DNA of 64,000 nt from Planctomycetota bacterium (lineage in GTDB: Bacteria > Planctomycetota > Planctomycetia > Gemmatales > Gemmataceae), in the NCBI GenBank assembly GCA_021413735.1, contig JAIOPV010000254.1:1-64000 (forward strand), given 5' to 3'. Both the position numbers and the translations under genes were made by a program. This document shows positions 56,001 to 62,058 of this stretch, in pieces (positions within the stretch are counted from its first letter, which is position 1; each line of letters starts with the position of its first letter). A model generated the notes under the pieces. It was not told the origin of the DNA and made no database searches. It worked only from the letters and a program-made list of their open reading frames with translations.

Positions 56001-56841
56001 CAGCGAGAACCGTGGCGAGCGAATGCCGTTCGCTGTCCTGTTGGAGATAGCCCTTCAGCCGTGCGGTTGGCTCGCGGCGTATTGCGGCTCGGCACTCACC
56101 AGCCCCGAAGACCTGTCGTTCCGCAACCTCGGCGGCAAGGCGAACCAACTTCGCACTGTGACGCCCAAAACGGGACTGCTCACGGTCAACGTGAAGATGA
56201 CATCGGTGTCACGTTCCGCGGGCATGGTGATTCAGCATTACGACATGAAGGTTCGCGACAGCGTCGGCGTCGTGTACGAAGGCACAACGTACTTCGGTTT
56301 CTTCACGAAGAAGGCGCTCTCGAATCAGGTTGGTCTGAAGGATGCGAAGATCCCGTGGCCGAGCGACGCTGAACAAACACGAGCCGAGAAAGAGAAGTTG
56401 CCGGATCGAGTGCCGTTCCCGGCTCCGATGCTTCGGATGGTTGATCGCATCGACGCTTATCTGCCTGGCGGTGGCCCGGCGGGGTTGGGCCTCGTGATCG
56501 GTGGAGTCGCGGTCGATCCGACGTTCTGGTTCTTCAAGGCGCACTTCTACCAAGACCCCGTGTGGCCGGGGTCGCTCGGAGTAGAATCGTTCCTGCAACT
56601 GCTGAAGTATGCCGCGTGGAAGCGATGGCGCACGGTGCCAGCCGAGGGATACCAGACGGTCGCGATCAACAAGCCGCACTCGTGGGTTTATCGCGGGCAA
56701 GTTCTGCCGACCGACAAAGAAGTGACGGTGATACTTGAAGTGACCGCCGCCGATGACGATAATCAGCGACTCACCGCGAACGGATTTCTGATCGTGGATG
56801 GGCGTATCATCTACCAGATGACGGACTTTACGCTAGAGTAG
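50089..56841 (+). CDS. pfaC: PfaC/Pfa3-like polyunsaturated fatty acid synthase: KS-CLF-AT-DH-DH
   Basis: 2250 aa, ATG at 50089. KS (residues ~3-440): Cys184 in DAACASS, His in ECHATGTPV, His in STVGHLLTG. A second KS-like domain (~480-810) has SEEASA where the catalytic DAACASS should be (Glu653 by ungapped comparison), as in a chain-length factor. AT (~935-1290): Ser1036 in GLSLGES, FPGSGNQ before it. A Pro/Val-rich linker follows (~1305-1390), then four FabA-like hotdog modules making two DH pairs. The second and fourth keep the His motif (His1764 in CHFVDDMVMPG, His2152 in AHFYQDPVWPG); the first and third have ENGRIP or ENRGERMP there. It resembles myxobacterial Pfa3 but lacks the terminal AGPAT acyltransferase. 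Confidence 0.92.
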   Translation: MTTDRIAIVSVAGRFPGCGADLGRFWENVAAAKDCAREVPVERWILPPDRCTDPRIANPDTVYSTRGYYLDQFLPDLTDLDLDLALVAQLDPLFHLVLDTGNRAWREARTDKIDRSRVGVVLGNICLPTDGSSDLCREILGQKVGLPAGVGTHPLNRYVAGLPAGLLARGLRLGLGSYTLDAACASSLYAIKLAADELIAGRADAMLAGGCSRPDCQYTQMGFAQLRALSVSGRCGPFDTGADGLMVGEGAGIFVLKRLTDAMRHGDRVLGVIASVGLSNDMHGNLLAPAKEGQLRAMRRAYELAEWEPTDVDMIECHATGTPVGDAIEFESLRELWGESGWVPGKCPIGSVKSTVGHLLTGAGAAALTKVLLAIRAEMFPPQANFATPAEGLRYANGPFQILTKPEKWNRRVAHEPRRAAVSGFGFGGVNAHLLLEEWTRIPSRKANRTTTGAPKLVMTHQVKWKAPSDEDVPAVAGVPVAIVGLAAHFGSSDSLRAFQERTLSGDPGEALPKSNGWDLANVPSPPAFGIEELRLPTDRFRIPPKELEETLPQQLLILKVATAALDDYKAGDKPGESDASTTGVFVGLGLDPNTTNYHLRWAVRANEKASGDNASPPLSANRTMGALGSVAASRIARTFHIGGPSHTVCSEEASAARAFELGVRALQTGELDRVIVGGVDLACDPRTVLPGKVKTPGEGAAAFILKRLEDAERDGDRIYAIVRGVGVATDAALARKRAERDAADPFETAAEFDAASDVGAAGAASAGASLAKACVALWNELLTDPPRYWLRDRDDKPRRAVVTASGADGSHFAILLEERRRKTADIIGKPEFTQPLGSRPEAVFLVEGASPTDLIAGLDRLKAFATGERSRPIEALARAWFHAVPPVRLNKLAVSFVSRSMEELAEQIAFAAEALRTNPSDPFPPTARPSLRDRVFYSPHPLGPKGKIAFVFPGSGNQFDGMGRDLSAHWPDIIRKQQTENELLRSQFSPEHFWTGRADDAPAREMMFGQVTVGALVSDILVSLGIRCDAMIGLSLGESAGLFGIRAWRTRDRMFQRMQKSTLFTSDLAPPYDAARNHWRIPASEDVDWVIGLVAVSADDVLAVLRPGLRAYLLIVNTPNECVIGGLRADVEKLAVVLNRSVTALTGVTIAHCEVGREVEMPYRELHTLPVMAPQGVLIYSGAWGKNYKPSDKMCAESITAGLMTTIDMPGLIEVAYRDGVRAFVEVGPGGSCVRIIDAILGDRQHVARAAHVAKQDALSQILRLVAHLAVERWPVNFAALYGHESRCAGHHEKPHSSRNEMVIPVGGTTKAAFAPVPTSIETTPAPVLTPTPVPVFVPTPAPVPIFDPTLVATPRPRAVPGPIAVPVPPRPPAPAVPVAPVPASDNAVSSVEQPSMLTPADTAINVQILAMQAQEAFLRVNQSFTETAAGIMRFQGQLIEALAGSGRAGDVSPLFPPDDNRELPLLPTPARQDVPRSLTYEQCCAFAAGKVADALGAKFAEVDSFPTRVRLPDGPLQLVDCITLIEGEPLSMTHGRVVTEHAVRPDRWYLENGRIPTAISVEAGQADLFLSGYLGIDFQTRGLAVYRLLDAVVSFQRGLPVLGEKVVYDIHIDEFVKQGDSWIFRFWFDGTVNGEPFIKMRKGVAGFFTAAALAAGKGIVQTTLDKRQMPGQRPGDWRELVLQRECSLTPEQVTALRAGDLATAFGPEFAALPLNKPATIPGGMLRLVDRVPKIDPTGGRFGMGFVRAEFDIHPDDWFLTCHFVDDMVMPGTLMYECCLHTLRIYLMRMGWVGEAAEVVCEPLPDIDSRLKCRGQVIASTKTVTYEVTLKEVGYGPEPFCVADALMYADGKPIVEITNMTLRMSGLSREKLERCWASDATHATGAMTGTARPKVLYDKSKILAYSNGKPSEAFGEPYAIFDTDSIIARLPGPPFQFLDCVTDVTGEPFVMKAGAACETQYEVPPDAWYFSENRGERMPFAVLLEIALQPCGWLAAYCGSALTSPEDLSFRNLGGKANQLRTVTPKTGLLTVNVKMTSVSRSAGMVIQHYDMKVRDSVGVVYEGTTYFGFFTKKALSNQVGLKDAKIPWPSDAEQTRAEKEKLPDRVPFPAPMLRMVDRIDAYLPGGGPAGLGLVIGGVAVDPTFWFFKAHFYQDPVWPGSLGVESFLQLLKYAAWKRWRTVPAEGYQTVAINKPHSWVYRGQVLPTDKEVTVILEVTAADDDNQRLTANGFLIVDGRIIYQMTDFTLE

Positions 56842-56977
56842 TACCGCTAACCCGAATCTCTCCCTCCTGCGAATGGTTGAAGCCTTAACCGAACAGGTAT
56901 GTTTTCTGTAGACTCGCCCAACAAACCGGCCTCACAGAGGCCCGCTACACAAGACAACCGACCCCAAAGTATTCCGC

Positions 56978-58117
56978 ATGAGATACAACCAAGTTCATCT
57001 CGAAGCCATCGGGTACGAACTCGCACCGGTGGTCGTATCGACTTCCGAACTGGAATCGCGGATCGCGCCGGTATACCAGGCGCTCAACATGAGTCCGGGG
57101 CAACTCGAATTGCTCACGGGCATCAGCGAGCGGCGCTGGTGGGAGCCAGGATATCCGCTGTCGCGTGGCGCCGCCGCTGCCGCCAAGAAAGCACTGGCGA
57201 ACGCTGATATCTCTGCTTCGGACATCGACGTGCTGATCTACGCGGGCGTGGGGCGTGACAACTTTGAGCCAGCGACAGCGTGCGCCGTCGCTCACGAACT
57301 GCGGATCAATTCCGACGCCACGATCTACGACCTGAGCAACGCGTGCCTGGGCGTGTTGAATGGCATCGTCGATGTCGCCAACCGCATCGAGTTGGGGCAG
57401 GCTCGCGCCGGGTTGGTGGTGTCGGCCGAGACAGCTCGCGAGATCAACGAGAACGTCATCGATCAGATGATTCGCTCGAAGTCGGTCGAGTTCTTTCGCG
57501 AGTCGATTGCGACGCTGACAGGTGGCTCGGGTGCCGTGGCCGTGCTGGTCGTGGGCGAAGAACTCTCTCGCGAGAAGCGTCGCAAGTTGCTTGGCGGCGT
57601 GACGCAAAACGCTCCGCAGCATCATTCGCTGTGCCGGTGGGGAATCAAGTCGCTACTGCCCGCGGCGGTGCAGACTGCTGAGAAGGTATTGGGGCATCTG
57701 CCAGCCGGGCAGCAGGCGAAATCGCTTGTTCAGCGAGGCTTCGACCTTGGCCTTCGGCACGTCATGGTTCCGTTCATGGAAACGCACGCGGGCGAAGTGC
57801 TGAAATACGGCGTCGATCTTGGCTTCCGAACGTGGAAGAAGTTCATCAACAAGATTGGCTGGCAGCAGGACCAACTCGACAAAGTGATCTGTCATCAGGT
57901 GGGTGCCGGGCATCAAGACGCGATGTTGAAGGCGTTCGGCATCGCCCCGGAAAAGAACTTCAGCACGTTCGAGTTCCTGGGGAACATGGGCACGGTGTCG
58001 TTGCCGTTGACGGCGGCGCTCGCGGAGGAACGTGAGTTCCTGAAGCCCGGCGACAACGTCGGCTTCCTCGGGATCGGGAGCGGATTGAATTGCCTCATGC
58101 TCGGGATCGAATGGTGA
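56978..58117 (+). CDS. oleA: OleA-like thiolase, head-to-head acyl condensation
   Basis: 379 aa, longer than the ~340 aa of Xanthomonas OleA, with an extra segment between residues ~195 and 260. Thiolase/KAS III fold. Cys123 in SNACLGVLNG is the nucleophile; Glu97 in RDNFEPATAC matches the glutamate that activates the second chain; His306 in VICHQVG and Asn336 in FLGNMGTVSLP complete the site, with His-Asn spacing of 30 as in OleA. It joins two acyl-CoA chains by decarboxylation-free Claisen condensation to a 2-alkyl-3-ketoacid. It is 136 bases after the Pfa3-like gene, and its end overlaps oleB. A generic KAS III is the alternative, but the context of oleBCD makes OleA far likelier. Confidence 0.93.
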   Translation: MRYNQVHLEAIGYELAPVVVSTSELESRIAPVYQALNMSPGQLELLTGISERRWWEPGYPLSRGAAAAAKKALANADISASDIDVLIYAGVGRDNFEPATACAVAHELRINSDATIYDLSNACLGVLNGIVDVANRIELGQARAGLVVSAETAREINENVIDQMIRSKSVEFFRESIATLTGGSGAVAVLVVGEELSREKRRKLLGGVTQNAPQHHSLCRWGIKSLLPAAVQTAEKVLGHLPAGQQAKSLVQRGFDLGLRHVMVPFMETHAGEVLKYGVDLGFRTWKKFINKIGWQQDQLDKVICHQVGAGHQDAMLKAFGIAPEKNFSTFEFLGNMGTVSLPLTAALAEEREFLKPGDNVGFLGIGSGLNCLMLGIEW

Positions 58118-58998
58118 GTGCGCTTTACCCGTTTGTCGGCCATTTCCTCGACCGAAGCGCCGGAAAGCTCCACTACCTCGACGAAGGCAGCGGTGATCCT
58201 GTCGTGATGGTTCACGGCAACCCGACGTGGAGTTTCTACTTCCGCAATCTCGTGCTGACGCTGCGGGACAAGCACCGCTGCATCGTGCCGGATCACATCG
58301 GCTGCGGCCTCTCGGATAAACCGCCCACAACGAGCTACGACTACTCGCTGAAGTCGCGTGTCGATGACCTCGAAGCGTTGCTCGATCATCTCGGCGTACG
58401 GGAGAACATCACGCTTGTCGTGCAGGATTGGGGCGGCATGATCGGCATGGCATACGCCGCTCGGCATCCCGAGCGCATCAAGAGAATCGTGGCGACGAAC
58501 ACGGGGGCGTTTCCGCTGCCGAAGTCGAAGCCGTTTCCGTGGTCGCTGTGGCTCGGTCGTAACACACGGCTCGGTGCGTGGCTCATCCTGAAGAAGAACG
58601 CATTCTGCCGGGTCGCAGCGAAGTGGTGCGTCACACGGAAGAAATTGCCCGCCGACGTGCGAGAAATGTACCTGAAGCCATACGACAGCCCAGAGCATCG
58701 TGTCGCAGTGCTCAAGTTCGTGCAAACTATCCCGCTGAGCGAACGCGACCCGGGTTGGGATATCGTGAGTGACACCGCATTGTCACTGTCGAAGTTTGCA
58801 AACGTGCCGACGCTGCTGCTGTGGGGAATGCGAGACTTCGTGTTCGATCGCCACTTCCTTGCGGATTGGCAGCGATACTTCCCGCACGCCGAAACGCACA
58901 CCTGGCCCGACTGCGGGCACTACTTGCTCGAAGACGCCGGGGAAGAAGCGATTCCAATGATCCGGGAGTTCCTGGCGAAGCACCCAATCACCCCGTGA
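58111..58998 (+). CDS. oleB: OleB-like alpha/beta hydrolase, beta-lactone decarboxylase
   Basis: 295 aa from ATG 58111, which overlaps the last codons of oleA (ATGGTGA); an in-frame ATG at 58090 is less likely. Haloalkane-dehalogenase-like alpha/beta hydrolase: oxyanion region MVHGNPTWSF, nucleophile Asp106 in VVQDWGG, acid Asp in RDFVFDRHF and base His270 in CGHYLLED. In the Ole pathway OleB splits CO2 from the beta-lactone to give the olefin. It overlaps oleC by four bases (GTGA), so translation is coupled. Confidence 0.92.
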   Translation: MVSALYPFVGHFLDRSAGKLHYLDEGSGDPVVMVHGNPTWSFYFRNLVLTLRDKHRCIVPDHIGCGLSDKPPTTSYDYSLKSRVDDLEALLDHLGVRENITLVVQDWGGMIGMAYAARHPERIKRIVATNTGAFPLPKSKPFPWSLWLGRNTRLGAWLILKKNAFCRVAAKWCVTRKKLPADVREMYLKPYDSPEHRVAVLKFVQTIPLSERDPGWDIVSDTALSLSKFANVPTLLLWGMRDFVFDRHFLADWQRYFPHAETHTWPDCGHYLLEDAGEEAIPMIREFLAKHPITP

Positions 58999-60767
58999 AC
59001 CCTTCCCCTCTCAATGTTGCAACGCACCTGGCGCGGATGGCTGCCGACCACCCGACGCAAGTGGCCATTCACTTCCCGCGTCGCGGCGTGAAGCCCGAAG
59101 GCACTTCCGAACACATCGCCGTCACGTTCGCGGAACTGAACGCCGACGCCGACGCCATCGCTCACGGTCTCGTTGCTGCTGGCATCGTTCGCGGTACTCG
59201 CACAGCACTGATGGTGCCGCCGTCCCCGAACTTCTTCGCACTCACATTCGCGCTGTTCAAGATCGCTGCGGTGCCAGTGCTGATCGACCCCGGCATGGGC
59301 ATCCGCAACCTTGGCAAGTGCCTTGCAGACGCGGAGCCTGAAGCGTTCATCGGCATCGCGAAAGCCAACGCCGCACGTCGCGTGCTGGGCTGGGGTAAGA
59401 AGACGATTCGCACAACCGTGAACGCGGGTCGGTGGCGATTCTTTACCAAGCATTCACTGTCGAAGTTGCGGGCCATCGGCAAGTCACGCGCCGCGTATCC
59501 GATCCCAGACGTGGCCCCAGACGAACCGGCTGCGGTGCTATTCACGAGCGGAAGCACGGGCATCGCGAAGGGAGCCGAGTACACGCACGGCATCTTCGCG
59601 GCACAGGTCGATTCGCTAAAGGCGACCTACGCCATCGAACCCGGCGAGATTGACCTCTGCACGTTCCCGCTGTTCGCGCTGTTCGGGCCAGCGCTCGGCA
59701 TGACCTGCGTGATTCCCGACATGAACCCGACGCGGCCCGCACAGCTCGACCCACGAAAGGCGGTCGCACAGATCAAGCAGTTCAGTGTCACGAATATGTT
59801 CGGCTCGCCCGCGGTGGTTCGGCGCTTGGGCGATTTCGCTTGTGAGCGTCGAGGCGTGAGCCCGACGGTGGAACCCTCAAACAGCCCGATGGTAGAAGAG
59901 CCAAACCGTCGGGCTCACGCCTCGACGCTCACAACGCTGCGGCGTGTCATCTCGGCGGGGGCTCCTGCGTCGGCTGCGTCGCTTGAACGCTTCGTGAAGT
60001 TGCTTCCCGACACGGCTCAGGTGTTCACGCCATACGGTGCAACCGAAGCGTTGCCGGTTGCAAATATCGGCAGCCGCGAGATACTAGGCGAGACTCGCAA
60101 ACTGACCGAACAAGGCAAGGGCGTCTGCGTGGGCCGTCCGGTTGCCGGAATGGAAGTTTATGTGATTCCGATCTGTGATGAGCCGATACCGGAATGGTCC
60201 GACTCGCTGCAATTGCCAGCGGGGGAAATCGGCGAGTTCGTGGTTCGCGGTCCGGTCGTGACGAAGCAATACTTCAACCGTCCCGAAGCGACGAAGCTGG
60301 CGAAATTAGTTGATCTGAAGACCGGCGACATTCTGCATCGGATGGGCGACGTGGGCTACATCGACGAAACCGGCCGGCTTTGGTTCTGTGGGCGAAAGTC
60401 GCACCGCGTCGTGACCCCACACGGCACGCTCTTCACAGACATGGTGGAACCGATCTTCAACACCGTCCTGGGCGTATCCCGTACAGCACTTGTCGGCGTG
60501 AGGCGGAACGGTGTGACATACCCAGTGCTCTGCGTCGAGTGCCTCCCCCCAATGTGGAAAATGACGCCCTGGAGTCTCGGCCTTGTGGAACCCCACCTCC
60601 GTGAAGTTGGGGCGGGATTCGATCCCACCCGCTGCATCACCACCTTCCTCCAACACAGTGGGTTCCCTGTGGATGTGCGGCACAACTCGAAGATCTTCCG
60701 CGAGAAGCTCACCGCGTGGGCCGACAAGCAACTCGGTCCGAACTGGAAGCCGGAGGCCGCCACATGA
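58995..60767 (+). CDS. oleC: OleC-like beta-lactone synthetase (AMP-dependent ligase family)
   Basis: 590 aa, GTG start at 58995 overlapping the oleB stop; the frame is open from 58821 but that part is antisense-type filler. ANL superfamily: AVLFTSGSTGIAKGAEYTHG is the P-loop, TPYGATEALPVA the A5-type motif, GDVGYIDETGRLWFCGRKSHRV the hinge, NSKIFREKLTAWA the C-terminal Lys region. It activates a beta-hydroxy acid with ATP to form a beta-lactone. Residues ~283-313, between LGDFA and LRRVISAGAP, are encoded by a perfect palindrome (59842-59932) and look like an inserted stretch of about 30 residues that has kept the frame open. It overlaps oleD by four bases. Confidence 0.93.
   Translation: MNPSPLNVATHLARMAADHPTQVAIHFPRRGVKPEGTSEHIAVTFAELNADADAIAHGLVAAGIVRGTRTALMVPPSPNFFALTFALFKIAAVPVLIDPGMGIRNLGKCLADAEPEAFIGIAKANAARRVLGWGKKTIRTTVNAGRWRFFTKHSLSKLRAIGKSRAAYPIPDVAPDEPAAVLFTSGSTGIAKGAEYTHGIFAAQVDSLKATYAIEPGEIDLCTFPLFALFGPALGMTCVIPDMNPTRPAQLDPRKAVAQIKQFSVTNMFGSPAVVRRLGDFACERRGVSPTVEPSNSPMVEEPNRRAHASTLTTLRRVISAGAPASAASLERFVKLLPDTAQVFTPYGATEALPVANIGSREILGETRKLTEQGKGVCVGRPVAGMEVYVIPICDEPIPEWSDSLQLPAGEIGEFVVRGPVVTKQYFNRPEATKLAKLVDLKTGDILHRMGDVGYIDETGRLWFCGRKSHRVVTPHGTLFTDMVEPIFNTVLGVSRTALVGVRRNGVTYPVLCVECLPPMWKMTPWSLGLVEPHLREVGAGFDPTRCITTFLQHSGFPVDVRHNSKIFREKLTAWADKQLGPNWKPEAAT
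59842..59932. repeat. perfect 27-base palindrome inside oleC
   Basis: Bases 59842-59868 and 59906-59932 are perfect reverse complements (arm starts GTGAGCGTCGAGGCGTGAGC) with a 37-base loop. It lies wholly inside the oleC reading frame and is translated as CERRGVSPTVEPSNSPMVEE plus a short tail. It resembles in size and build the intergenic palindromes of the window. Confidence 0.95.
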
Positions 60768-61762
60768 AAGCCCTCGTGACCGGTGGCGGCGGGTTTCTCG
60801 GCGGCGAAATCGTCCGGCTCCTGCGACAACGCGGCGACGCCGTGCGGTCGTTCACTCGCTCCGCGTATCCGTGGCTCGATGAACTCGGCGTCGAACAAGT
60901 CCTCGGCGACCTCGCTGATCCCGAAGCCGTTGAACGGGCCGTCGTCGGTTGCGACATCGTGTTTCACGTTGCCGCGAAAGCTGGCGTTTGGGGACGCTAC
61001 GCGGACTTCTACGATACGAACGTCGTCGGCACTCAGAACGTGATCGCCGCATGCAAGAAGCACGGCGTTCGCAAGCTCGTGTACACCAGCACGCCAAGCG
61101 TGGTTCACAGCAGCAGCGACATCGAGAACGGAAACGAATCGCTGCCGTACCCCAAGTACTTCGAGGCACATTATCAGGCGACGAAAGCCGCTGCCGAGAA
61201 GGCTGCCATTGCCGCGAACGGGCCCGAACTCGCCACGGTCACGCTTCGCCCGCACCTCATCTTCGGCCCAAGCGACCCGCACCTCGTCCCGCGAATTCTG
61301 ACAGCCGCTCGCGCTGGCAAACTGCGTCGCATCGGTTCGCGGCCCGTGAAAGTCGATGTCACTTACATCGACAACGCAGCAGACGCGCACATCAACGCGG
61401 CCGACAAACTCGACATCGGTTCGCCCGTCGCCGGCAAAGCGTACTTCATCTCGAACGACGAACCCGTGGAACTGTGGGGCTTCATCGACCGCATCCTCGC
61501 GGAAGGCGGAGTGCCCCCCGTTTCGCGGCGTGTCAGCGCGTTGAAGGCTCGACTCGCGGGCCGCTTTCTCGAATGGGTGTACTGGATGCTGCGACTGTCC
61601 GGCGAGCCGCCGATGACGCGGTTCGTCGCCGTGCAGATGTCGACGTCGCACTGGTACGACATCTCGGCCGCGAAACGTGATCTGGGGTATTCGCCGAAGG
61701 TGTCGGTGGACGAAGGGTTGAAGCGTCTCGGCGAACGGCTGCGTGCCAATAGTGGAACCTGA
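60764..61762 (+). CDS. oleD: OleD-like NAD(P)-dependent 2-alkyl-3-oxoalkanoate reductase
   Basis: 332 aa from ATG 60764, overlapping the oleC stop by four bases. Short-chain dehydrogenase/epimerase fold: Rossmann loop TGGGGFLGG (residues 6-14), Asp49/Asp52-region LGDLADPEAV, Thr/Ser in VYTSTPSVV, and the catalytic Tyr137 and Lys141 in HYQATKAAAEK. It reduces the 3-keto group made by OleA to a 3-hydroxy acid for OleC. It is the last gene of the cluster and is followed by the inverted repeat copy at 61833. A generic sugar epimerase is the alternative, but the order oleA-B-C-D and the AKAGVWGRYADFYDTNVVGT block favour OleD. Confidence 0.94.
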   Translation: MKALVTGGGGFLGGEIVRLLRQRGDAVRSFTRSAYPWLDELGVEQVLGDLADPEAVERAVVGCDIVFHVAAKAGVWGRYADFYDTNVVGTQNVIAACKKHGVRKLVYTSTPSVVHSSSDIENGNESLPYPKYFEAHYQATKAAAEKAAIAANGPELATVTLRPHLIFGPSDPHLVPRILTAARAGKLRRIGSRPVKVDVTYIDNAADAHINAADKLDIGSPVAGKAYFISNDEPVELWGFIDRILAEGGVPPVSRRVSALKARLAGRFLEWVYWMLRLSGEPPMTRFVAVQMSTSHWYDISAAKRDLGYSPKVSVDEGLKRLGERLRANSGT

Positions 61763-61832
61763 GCCGACGAACCTCCTGGCGGGTTGTGCTGTCACTTGTA
61801 ACGACTGGGCGATTGTCAAGCGTTGCCGGGGC

Positions 61833-62056
61833 TTCAAATTGATTCCGGGCCAGATACCCACCCCACGTCCGGAACCAATCGTTTCAGACCCGGAACCATC
61901 TCACTCGTCCGGAAGAAACTATATCAGAACAATTGCCGCGATGCTCCGTTAAGGCGTAAATGCTCGCTGCCCAATTCATTACGCCAAGCCCATGCATTCG
62001 GCGAACGGTTGGCTTACTCTCACGAGTCTGAACACACCCCGGAACCAATCGCTTCG
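61833..62056. repeat. inverse copy of the repeat family seen at 40806-41027, plus a fragment
   Basis: Bases 61833-61930 read on the minus strand give TTCTGATATAGTTTCTTCCG, then GATGGTTCCGGG, CTGAAACGATTGGTTCCGG and a CGGAATCAATTTGAA end, matching copies A and B in the same order. A second short piece, CCCCGGAACCAATCGCTTCG at 62037-62056, ends two bases before the ATG of the next gene. The remaining bases between oleD and the RNA ligase hold no gene. Confidence 0.87.
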
Positions 62057-62058
62057 TC

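Noticed and set aside
43038-56841. heterocyst-glycolipid-type synthase
   Set aside because: The LGVDSIKRVEIL ACPs, chain-length-factor domain, double DH pairs and PfaD neighbour fit PUFA synthases better, though the two-ACP count is shared with some other secondary lipid synthases.
58111-58998. haloalkane dehalogenase
   Set aside because: The fold and Asp-His pair are alike, but overlap with oleA and oleC and the lack of other dehalogenation genes point to OleB.
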